Part shown: positions 57,614 to 64,000 of the stretch, piece after piece | Layout: the number at the start of each line of letters is the position of its first letter | Numbering within the stretch: position 1 is the first letter of the stretch | NCBI RefSeq assembly: GCF_013280595.1 | Contig: NZ_JAAATY010000030.1 | Coordinates: 61,228 to 125,227 of the forward strand | Source of the DNA: Kibdelosporangium persicum | GTDB lineage: Bacteria; Actinomycetota; Actinomycetes; Mycobacteriales; Pseudonocardiaceae | Length of the DNA stretch: 64,000 nucleotides | Direction of reading: 5' to 3' | Notes under the pieces: model-generated | What the model saw: the letters and a program-made list of their open reading frames with translations, nothing else | Databases searched by the model: none | Told to the model about the DNA's origin: nothing | Made by a program: the position numbers and the translations under genes

Positions 57614-57631
57614 GGTTAGGCACGCCTAACC
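57614..57631. promoter_or_regulatory. Perfect 18-bp palindrome upstream of nuoA
   Basis: GGTTAGGC-AC-GCCTAACC is a perfect 8-2-8 palindrome. Its core TTAGGCACGCCTAA resembles half of an IdeR/DtxR iron box, but spacing and flanks do not match the 19-bp consensus (about 13 of 19). The regulator is unknown. Confidence 0.4.
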
Positions 57632-57690
57632 AGACTTGCCTTTCCCCAGCCCTTTCAGGCCTCGACCAGCACGAACGGTTGTCGCCGAGC

Positions 57691-57708
57691 TTGTGAAAGT
57701 CTTCACAA
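57691..57708. promoter_or_regulatory. Rex operator 1 upstream of nuoA
   Basis: TTGTGAA-AGTC-TTCACAA matches the actinobacterial Rex consensus TTGTGAA-N4-TTCACAA exactly, and the palindrome extends two bases on each side. Rex is a repressor released at a high NADH/NAD+ ratio, and in Streptomyces nuo is a known target. Confidence 0.85.
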
Positions 57709-57722
57709 GCTGTCCCACGATG

Positions 57723-57740
57723 GTGTGAAACCATTCACAA
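57723..57740. promoter_or_regulatory. Rex operator 2 upstream of nuoA
   Basis: GTGTGAA-ACCA-TTCACAA, one mismatch from the Rex consensus, lies 14 bp from the first site. Two sites close together suggest cooperative or layered repression. Confidence 0.75.
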
Positions 57741-57902
57741 GACGTGACGGGAGTCTAAGACTTGGCTCACAGAAGGGAACCCCCAGGGCCACGAAGCGTC
57801 CCTGTGAATCCCGTCATGCCACCCAGCGAGGGCCGTCCGCCACCGCGCCCATGCACGCCAGTGAGCGAAGCGAACAGGCGTGAGTAGGGCGCGAACCACC
57901 GT

Positions 57903-58062
57903 CGCGCGTGTCTGCCGCTCCGGCATGGTGGGTTGAACCCGCGAGCGGCGCACGGCGAAAACCAGCCGGGCTGGTAGCGAGTCGAGCAGTTCGACGCACC
58001 GTGCCGGTGGGGCGGACACGCGGTAATCCGATTCGCCCAGCCAAGCTGGAACAGACAGCAGA
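57903..58062. repeat. Dispersed repeat family C, copy 2
   Basis: This 160-bp stretch is the reverse-complement relative of 11873-12027. The end blocks CGCGCGTGTCTGCC (57903) and GGCGGACACGCGGTAA, then GCTGGAACAGACAG, match. It lies between the menJ stop and the Rex sites. Confidence 0.65.
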
Positions 58063-58106
58063 AGACCGACCCGTGAACATCGCGGGCCTCTTTGGCGCGT
58101 GCTGCT

Positions 58107-59396
58107 CTAGCGCAGGGCGGGGGCGATCTTGCTGGCCACCGAGATCATCCGGTCCACCACGTCGCCGTCCTTCGGGTCGAAGCAGCCCGAGAGGCCTTTG
58201 TGGATCAGTGGGATCAGGGAGTTCACGCGCAGGCCGTACTTCGTCGCGGCCCGCATGATCTTCGGCTTGCCGATGATCTTGGCGAAGAGGTTGCCCAGCC
58301 GGTAGTAGCCGCCGTAGAGCTCGCGCATCGCGACCGGGTAGGCCCGCAGGGCCCGTTCTCGTGACGGGCCTTCCGCCCTGGCCAGCGCCTGCACCACGAT
58401 CTCGGCCGCGATCTTGGCGGACTCCATCGCGGACTGGATGCCTTCACCGTTGAACGGGCTCACCATGCCGCCCGCGTCGCCCAGCAACAGCATCCCGTCG
58501 CGGTAGTGCGGGGTGCGGTTGAAGCCCATCGGCAGACCGGCGCCGCCGACCTTGCCGATCGCGTTCTCCTCACGGAAACCCCATTCCTCCGGCGTTCCGT
58601 CGAGCCACTGGCGCAACAAGGCCCGGTAGTCCGTGCTGCGGAAGGAGGACGAGGTCGACAGCATGCCCAGGCCGACGTTGACCGTGCCGTCGCCGAGCGG
58701 GAAGACCCAGCCGTAGCCGGGCAGCAGTTTCGGGTTCGCCGGGTCGCTGCGGTCCCACAGTTCGAGGTGGCCCTCGATGAAGTCGTCCTTGGACCGCGGC
58801 GAGGAGTAGTAGCGACGGACCGCCACGCCCATCGGACGGTTCTCGTGCTTGTCGATCCCGACCGACAACGCCAGCCGGGCGGACACGCCGTCGCACGCCA
58901 GCACCAGCGGCGCCGAGTACGTGACCTCGGTCCTGTCCGGGCCGATCTTGGCGCGCACACCGGTCACCCGGCCGGTGCGGTCCTGCACCGCGCCGGTCAC
59001 CGTCGTGTTCTGTTGCAGACGGGCGCCGTCGCGTTCGGCGACCTTGGCCAGCAACTCGTCGAAGTCCTGCCTGGTGCGCGAGACGCCGTAGGGCGGCATT
59101 GAGGACAGCTCCGGCCACGGCAGGTGCAGCTGCAGGTCACCGGTGATGATCCGCAGCGCGTTGTTGTGCACCCAGCCGGCTTCCTCGCTGGTGTCGATGC
59201 CCAGGTCGATCAGCTGCTTCACGCCGCGCGGGGTCAGCCCGTCGCCGCACACCTTCTCGCGCGGGAACTGCGATTTCTCCAGCAGCAGCACATCCACACC
59301 GGCGCGGGCGAGGTACGCCGCCGCGGTCGATCCGGCTGGGCCCGCGCCGACGACGATCACTTCGGCGTCGTCACCCGGGCGTCGTCGCGTACCCAC
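58107..59396 (-). CDS. menJ: Menaquinone reductase-type flavoprotein (geranylgeranyl reductase family)
   Basis: A 429-aa flavoenzyme that saturates one double bond of the menaquinone side chain (MenJ in mycobacteria). A GTG start at 59396 is preferred because AAGGGAG lies just upstream. The FAD-binding VVGAGPAGSTAAAYLARAG, the family motif VCGDGLTPRG and the late GDAGGMVSPFNGEGI are intact. A Rex-type site lies just before the gene. menG is encoded 2.9 kb away. Related GGR enzymes act on archaeal lipids or chlorophyll, but the quinone context favours MenJ. Confidence 0.85.
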   Translation of the reverse strand: MGTRRRPGDDAEVIVVGAGPAGSTAAAYLARAGVDVLLLEKSQFPREKVCGDGLTPRGVKQLIDLGIDTSEEAGWVHNNALRIITGDLQLHLPWPELSSMPPYGVSRTRQDFDELLAKVAERDGARLQQNTTVTGAVQDRTGRVTGVRAKIGPDRTEVTYSAPLVLACDGVSARLALSVGIDKHENRPMGVAVRRYYSSPRSKDDFIEGHLELWDRSDPANPKLLPGYGWVFPLGDGTVNVGLGMLSTSSSFRSTDYRALLRQWLDGTPEEWGFREENAIGKVGGAGLPMGFNRTPHYRDGMLLLGDAGGMVSPFNGEGIQSAMESAKIAAEIVVQALARAEGPSRERALRAYPVAMRELYGGYYRLGNLFAKIIGKPKIMRAATKYGLRVNSLIPLIHKGLSGCFDPKDGDVVDRMISVASKIAPALR

Positions 59397-59406
59397 AGCG
59401 GCTCCC

Positions 59407-59424
59407 TTGTGAATGGTTTCACGA
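59407..59424. promoter_or_regulatory. Rex operator upstream of menJ
   Basis: TTGTGAA-TGGT-TTCACGA differs from the Rex consensus at one position and lies 11 bp upstream of the menJ start codon, overlapping the region where RNA polymerase or ribosomes must act. Confidence 0.65.
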
Positions 59425-59613
59425 TCTCCCCTTGCCGCAATTCTAGCTACGCCGGGGACGTGACCTGGGACACGATGGCGTGCACGACCCTCGCCGGACC
59501 CCGCCCCGGCGCCGCCGCCCCGGCGGGAACTGGACGAAATCACTGCTTTCCTTGCCAGACGGTCACGACGCGGATACAACCGGTTGCCCAGGGACAACCG
59601 GAGGGAAATCCAC

Positions 59614-62250
59614 ATGCGCTTACTCAGGCTGACACTGCCTGTGCTGGTCGTGGCCGCCTTGGCCACCCCGGCACACGCGGCCCAACCACAGACCGGTCCG
59701 CCGCAGGCACCATCGGGGTGGTCGGTCAGCGGAACGCAACTCGTGTGGCGATCGGCCGAACCCGTGCCGGTCGGCGACGCCGCGATCGAGTTCTGGTCGG
59801 GCGACCACCTGCTGGGCCGCCCGCGCCCGTCCGCCGACCACCGCACTTTCACACTCACCGCGCCGACCGTCGTCAACCCGCATGACCTGTCGGTCCGCGC
59901 GGCGGGCAGGCGGCTGGACGTGGCGGAACAGCCGCAGCCGATGAAGTCGCCGCTGCCGCCCGCTCCGCCGGCGTTCCCGGCAGGCACGGTCGATCCAGGC
60001 ACGCCCGGGCCGTTCGGGACGACGCGTGGCGAGTACACAGTGGACTCGATCACGTTACCGGACTACCCGCGGGCCATCGAGATGCAGGCGGTGGTGGTGG
60101 CGCCGACGAACGCGCCGGGAAAGCGGCCGCTGGCACTTTTCCTGCACGGCAGGCACAGCACCTGCTACGACCCCACGAACGAGGACCAGATCCTGCTGGA
60201 CTGGCCGTGCCCCGCGGGCACCAAGCCGGTTCCCAGCCACCGCGGTTACCTACAGGCCCAGCAACTGCTCGCCTCACAGGGCTATGTGACCGTGTCGATC
60301 TCGGCCAACGGGATCAACGCCCAGGACGGGGACACCGTCGACCAAGGCGCACAAGGCCGTTCTTCCTTGGTACGCCAGCACTTGACGCGGTGGGCGGACT
60401 GGGCCGGGGCAGGCCGTGACTCCGCGCCGGACATCGTGCGGGCCGCCCCGATCACCGACATGTCGAACGTGTTCCTGATGGGACACTCGCGAGGTGGCGA
60501 AGGCGTGAACCGTGCCGCGATGGACAGCATCAGCCCGCCGCCCGGCGACAAGCTGCCCGCGCGCTGGACGGTCCGCGGCACGTTGCTGATCGGTCCGACG
60601 ATCTTCGGGCACAACCCGGCACCGGACGTGCCGTCGGCGACCATCCTGCCGGGGTGCGACGGCGATGTCAGTGACCTGCAAGGTCAGATGTTCATCGACG
60701 CCACCCGTGGTGTCAGCCGGGGTGCCGCGTTACACAGCGCGCTGTACTTCGTCGGCGCCAACCACAACTTCTTCAACACCGAGTGGACGCCGGGACAGTC
60801 GGAAGCGCCGTCCTGGGACGACTTCGGTGCTCCCGGAGACGCGGTGTGCTCGCCTGGCGCGCCGACGCGGCTGACCGCGACCCAGCAACAGACCGCAGGA
60901 GCCACGTACATCGCCGCTGCCGCAAGGCTTTTCGTCGGCGGCGACCAGCGAGTCCTGCCGTTGCTCGACGGCACCGGGGTTCGCGCGCCTTCGGCAGACC
61001 CGGCACGTGTGGTCACCCACGCCGTGGGCGGCGCCCGGACCTCGTTCGTCGTGCCGGAGTCGTCGACCAAGGTCAGCGGCGACGGGCGGCTCTGCCGGCA
61101 GACCGCACGGGACGCGGACGCCTGCGCCGAGCCACTCGACAACTCACGGTTCGCGCACTTCGTCCGGCTCTGGGGCGTCGACGACCCCGACCGGTTCTCG
61201 GTCGCGCTGTCGGGGACGGCTGAGGTCCGTCCGGCGAACGCGGTGTCTTTGGCCGGATCGCGCAACCTGGCCGTGCGCCTGGTCGTCCCGCCGAACACGA
61301 CCGGCGCCAAGGTCGACATCGCCATCACCGACACCCAGGGCCGCAAGGCGGACCTCGGTTCGGCCACCCTCGACGGACTGCCGGCCACGCAGTACCGGAC
61401 AGCGTTCGTGGCGCAGGAGGTCCGGGTTCCGCTGCCGTGGCACGGCATTGACCTGCATCAGGTCGCGTCGCTCGAGATCCGGAGCAGCGGACAGGCATGG
61501 CTGATGGACGCGTACGGCTGGAACAACGGCCTGCCCGACCCGCGTCCGGTCCCGTTGTCCCGTGTCGACGTGGGCATGTTGTCGGTGCAGGAAGGCGATT
61601 CCGGCACCAAGACCTACCAGGTCCCGGTCAAGCTCACCGGCAACAGCCCAGGCACGGCACGGCTCTTCATCCCCCAGGCGGCGGGCGGCTACTCGACTCG
61701 CGTGATCACGGTCCAGCCAGGTCAGCACACCGTCGAGATCCCGTTCGACGTCGTCGGCAACACCCGGTGGAGCTGGGGATCGAGTCGCCAGATGTTCGCC
61801 AAGGCCCTCACCGGCGTCGTCGCGGGCGGTTACATCGGCGGGCTCACGATCGTCGAAGACGATCCCGAACCCGTCCTCACCGTCACACCGGCCACCGTCA
61901 CCGAGGGCGGCGAGCTGAAGTGGACGATGACCGCGTCCGCCGTGGCGGACTCGCCGATCATCCGGTCCGGCGAGCTGATCAAGGCTCAGGACCCGGAACT
62001 GTCGACGACCGACGTGGACCCGAAGTGGCTGAAGGACCGCACCGGTCAGGACCCGCTGCCCGCGCGGCCGCTCTCCCAGGTCGGGGTGTGGCTGTCGGCC
62101 CAGATCCAGCCGGGGTCGCTGACCGCCGAGCTGAGCATCCCCACGGTGACCGACACGGAGGCCGAACCCGCGGAGCACGTGCGGGCAGTGCTCTCGTCCT
62201 ATCCGCCTGGTGGCGCCGACGTCGAGATCGCCGGCTCGGTCACCGACTGA
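59614..62250 (+). CDS. Secreted alpha/beta-hydrolase with C-terminal Calx-beta-like region
   Basis: An 878-aa secreted protein. The start at 59614 follows GGAGGG, with a signal peptide ending PAHA (about 24). The hydrolase core (about 130-470) contains LFLHGRHSTC (His178) and the nucleophile elbow GHSRGG (Ser292), with a likely catalytic His at about NHNFFN. Residues about 660-760 (VQEGDSGTKTYQVPVKL, VITVQPGQHTVEIPF) resemble a Calx-beta-type beta-sandwich, with a second weaker one near 770-870. Substrate unknown; lipase, esterase or cutinase-like activity is possible. The end abuts the menG stop (TGATCA). Confidence 0.8.
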   Translation: MRLLRLTLPVLVVAALATPAHAAQPQTGPPQAPSGWSVSGTQLVWRSAEPVPVGDAAIEFWSGDHLLGRPRPSADHRTFTLTAPTVVNPHDLSVRAAGRRLDVAEQPQPMKSPLPPAPPAFPAGTVDPGTPGPFGTTRGEYTVDSITLPDYPRAIEMQAVVVAPTNAPGKRPLALFLHGRHSTCYDPTNEDQILLDWPCPAGTKPVPSHRGYLQAQQLLASQGYVTVSISANGINAQDGDTVDQGAQGRSSLVRQHLTRWADWAGAGRDSAPDIVRAAPITDMSNVFLMGHSRGGEGVNRAAMDSISPPPGDKLPARWTVRGTLLIGPTIFGHNPAPDVPSATILPGCDGDVSDLQGQMFIDATRGVSRGAALHSALYFVGANHNFFNTEWTPGQSEAPSWDDFGAPGDAVCSPGAPTRLTATQQQTAGATYIAAAARLFVGGDQRVLPLLDGTGVRAPSADPARVVTHAVGGARTSFVVPESSTKVSGDGRLCRQTARDADACAEPLDNSRFAHFVRLWGVDDPDRFSVALSGTAEVRPANAVSLAGSRNLAVRLVVPPNTTGAKVDIAITDTQGRKADLGSATLDGLPATQYRTAFVAQEVRVPLPWHGIDLHQVASLEIRSSGQAWLMDAYGWNNGLPDPRPVPLSRVDVGMLSVQEGDSGTKTYQVPVKLTGNSPGTARLFIPQAAGGYSTRVITVQPGQHTVEIPFDVVGNTRWSWGSSRQMFAKALTGVVAGGYIGGLTIVEDDPEPVLTVTPATVTEGGELKWTMTASAVADSPIIRSGELIKAQDPELSTTDVDPKWLKDRTGQDPLPARPLSQVGVWLSAQIQPGSLTAELSIPTVTDTEAEPAEHVRAVLSSYPPGGADVEIAGSVTD

Positions 62251-62937
62251 TCAGCTCTTCCTGGCGCGGTGCAGCGCCACGACACCGAAGGTGAGGTTCA
62301 TCCACTCCACCTCACCCCAGCCGGCCTTGGCGACGATCTCGGCAAGGCCGCGCTGGGAGTGCCAGTCCTTGATCGACTCGCCCAGGTAGCGGTACGCCTC
62401 CGGGTTGGAGGACACCACCTTCGCGATCGTCGGCGCGACCCGCTTCATGCCCCAGTAGAAGACCTTCCGGAACGGCTTGAACCGCGGCTGGGAGAACTCA
62501 CAGACCAGCAGCCGCCCGCCCGGCTTGACCACGCGCCGCATCTCGCGCAGCGCGGCCTCCGTGTCGAAGAAGTTCCGGATCCCGAACACGACGGTCACCG
62601 CGTCGAAGGAGTCGTCGGCGAACGGCAGCCGCATCGCGTCGGCAGCGACCTTGGGCACGTCCCGCGACGCCCCGCTGCTGAGCATGCCCACGGAGAAGTC
62701 GGCGGCGACGCACCACGCACCACCCCGCGCGAACGCGGCCGTCGACACGCCCGTCCCGGCGGCGAGGTCGAGAATCCGCTCGCCCGGCTGGGCGTCGAGG
62801 ACCCTCCTGGTCATCTCGCGCCAACGCCGGTCGTAGCCCAATGTCAGGACTGAGTTCGTCCGGTCGTATCCACGCGCGACGCCGTCGAACATCTCGGCGA
62901 CCTCGCGCGGCTTCTTGTCCAGGCTGGCACGCGACAT
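62251..62937 (-). CDS. menG: Demethylmenaquinone methyltransferase
   Basis: A 228-aa SAM-dependent methyltransferase of the UbiE/MenG family that completes menaquinone. [11 protein letters not shown] (SAM motif I, about 45-55) and [20 protein letters not shown] (about 112-131) are present. It lies near menJ, making a small quinone-finishing group. The start is an ATG at 62937. Confidence 0.93.
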   Translation of the reverse strand: MSRASLDKKPREVAEMFDGVARGYDRTNSVLTLGYDRRWREMTRRVLDAQPGERILDLAAGTGVSTAAFARGGAWCVAADFSVGMLSSGASRDVPKVAADAMRLPFADDSFDAVTVVFGIRNFFDTEAALREMRRVVKPGGRLLVCEFSQPRFKPFRKVFYWGMKRVAPTIAKVVSSNPEAYRYLGESIKDWHSQRGLAEIVAKAGWGEVEWMNLTFGVVALHRARKS

Positions 62938-63133
62938 GACCGAACTCTAGGCGAGAACGAAGGTGCGCATGATGCCACCTGAGCACCCTCTAAGCCATCA
63001 TCGACACGAAAGTGTGAACCACCTGGTGGGGCCATAGCCATGCCGCTGAAGTGAACGCATGAGCGAAACACTGTTACGGTCAGGGATGTCTTTCGTGCCA
63101 TAACACCGGAGTGGTGAGAGGCGATGCAGTGAC

Positions 63134-64000
63134 GTGGCCACCACGGCGGACCAGCCGCAGTCCTCACTGTCCCCGGTCGAGCAACGACTGATCGAGCACA
63201 TCACGTGTGGCGACGTACTCGACCTGGCCGGTGACCAACCGGTCGACGAGGCAGCCATGCGGTCGTGGGACGACACACGCACGATCTCCGCCAGCGTCAT
63301 CCGCGACATCCTGCGCGGCCGACACGTCACAGACCCCGACCCCCACGGGTTGCGACTGCGCGGCGCCCGAATCGACGGCCGGCTGGATCTGGAGAACATC
63401 ACCAGCGGCATGTGGCTCGAACTCGTCGACTGCTTTCTTGAGCTGGGCGTCAATGCTCGCAACGCTGACCTCAAGGGCCTTGTGTTGAGCGGGTGCCGAC
63501 TCAGCCACCCCACCGAACCACCGCTCGATGGCGACCGCCTGACCACGAGCGCAGTCTTCCTGAACCGCACGGTCATCGACGCACACGCTGCTGGAGGTGC
63601 GGTCCGGCTGCTCGGCGCGCACCTCGGCGAACAGCTCGATTGTTCAGGTGCACGGCTGGTCAACGACTCCGGCCCCGCCCTGGACGCCGACAGTCTCCAG
63701 GTCGGCCACGGCATGTTTCTCAACAACGGGTTCCAGGCCATCGCATCGAGTGACCTGGCCGCGGTACGACTGCTCAGCGCACACATCGCCGTGTTGGACT
63801 GCGACACTGCACGGTTGGTCAACGACTCCGGCCCCGCCCTGCACGCCGACAACCTCCGGGTCGACCACGGCATGTATCTCCGCGGCGGATTCCAGGCCAC
63901 CGGGTCGAGCGAATTGGGTGCGGTACGACTGATCGGCGCGCACCTCGGCGGACAACTCGATTGTTCAGGTGCACGGCTGGTCAACGACTCCGGCCCCGCC
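63134..64000 (+). CDS. Pentapeptide-like repeat protein, N-terminal 289 residues
   Basis: The frame runs from a GTG at 63134 (preceded by an in-frame TAA at 63101) to the window edge. After a 60-residue N-terminus it contains leucine-rich strands, RLRGARIDGRLDLENI, and then a 54-residue repeat: AVRLLGAHLGEQLDCSGARL...NDSGPALDADSLQV, seen twice and starting a third time. Such repeats form a right-handed beta-helix like pentapeptide-repeat proteins, and similar actinomycete proteins end in membrane segments. The 36-bp NDSGPA-encoding blocks are nearly identical, which suggests recent repeat expansion. Confidence 0.75.
   Translation, partial: MATTADQPQSSLSPVEQRLIEHITCGDVLDLAGDQPVDEAAMRSWDDTRTISASVIRDILRGRHVTDPDPHGLRLRGARIDGRLDLENITSGMWLELVDCFLELGVNARNADLKGLVLSGCRLSHPTEPPLDGDRLTTSAVFLNRTVIDAHAAGGAVRLLGAHLGEQLDCSGARLVNDSGPALDADSLQVGHGMFLNNGFQAIASSDLAAVRLLSAHIAVLDCDTARLVNDSGPALHADNLRVDHGMYLRGGFQATGSSELGAVRLIGAHLGGQLDCSGARLVNDSGPA

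Larger units (their letters stand above)
57540..58106. other. nuo promoter region with Rex sites and repeat
   Basis: This 567-bp region between menJ and nuoA contains no gene. It holds, from the nuoA end, a GGTTAGGC palindrome (57614), two Rex-type sites (57691 and 57723) and a copy of repeat family C (57903-58062). No clear -35/-10 pair was identified. Confidence 0.6.

Noticed and set aside
57614..57631. IdeR iron box
   Set aside because: The palindrome has even symmetry with a 6-base gap between GGTTAG and CTAACC, unlike the 19-bp consensus, so it is listed only as an unknown operator.
62998..63984. A 328-codon minus-strand open frame over the right-edge gene
   Set aside because: It is antisense to the pentapeptide-like repeat gene, has no ribosome binding site and reads as low-complexity Ser/Arg/Pro; the plus-strand frame has the repeat pattern.

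Overview
The window is a high-GC actinobacterial chromosome segment. The gene content fits the order Pseudonocardiales (family Pseudonocardiaceae in the broad sense); this is inferred from a complete mce operon with its own ATPase, hadA/hadB next to rpmG, menaquinone genes (menJ, menG, heptaprenyl diphosphate synthase), a 14-gene nuo operon, an EspG-like protein, and an XRE/DUF397 pair. There is no rRNA. Four tRNAs are present: Trp, Met, Thr and Tyr.

Layout. 1-10543 (minus strand) is one mce transporter operon in the order ATPase, yrbEA, yrbEB, mceA-F and Mce-associated proteins; it runs off the left edge. 10767-11621 is a secreted trypsin-like protease. 12090-17456 (minus, except one membrane protein and a TetR gene) is the translation/transcription block rplL, rplJ with an L10 leader, rplA, rplK, nusG, secE and tRNA-Trp. 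17636-20307 holds an aspartate aminotransferase, hadB, hadA, rpmG, tRNA-Met and tRNA-Thr. 20371-27966 holds a GGDEF-EAL protein, a siderophore-interacting protein, htpX, an ECF sigma factor with a zinc-finger/maleylpyruvate-isomerase-like anti-sigma factor, rfbA and a YajQ protein. 28081-29755 is tRNA-Tyr followed by a decayed 1.48-kb integrated element: duplicated tRNA 3' end, integrase remnant, and a two-gene cassette. 30282-35622 holds ddaH, an Lrp regulator, an enoyl-CoA hydratase and korAB. 35779-41687 holds an EspG-like protein, a diguanylate cyclase, a proline-rich membrane protein, heptaprenyl diphosphate synthase and the DUF397/XRE pair. 41684-57539 (minus) is nuoA-N complete. 58107-62937 holds menJ, a large secreted hydrolase and menG. 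A repeat-rich pentapeptide-like protein runs off the right edge.

How the genes work together. The most coherent theme is respiration. Complex I (nuoA-N), the quinone side-chain synthase, MenG methylation and MenJ saturation of menaquinone lie within 23 kb. Two Rex-type operators precede nuoA and a third precedes menJ, so NADH/NAD+ sensing probably ties electron entry to quinone tailoring. Cyclic di-GMP is a minor theme: one intact GGDEF, one degenerate GGDEF with an intact EAL, and one YajQ-type protein.

The most unusual material is non-coding or accessory. Three dispersed palindromic repeat families sit at gene ends, and one copy forms a 30-codon reading frame that bridges nuoG and nuoH. 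The rplK 3' end is partly duplicated. The tRNA-Tyr remnant carries a compact operator plus two-gene cassette (73-aa HicA-like protein and 172-aa HTH protein) that looks like an uncharacterised toxin-antitoxin or regulatory module.
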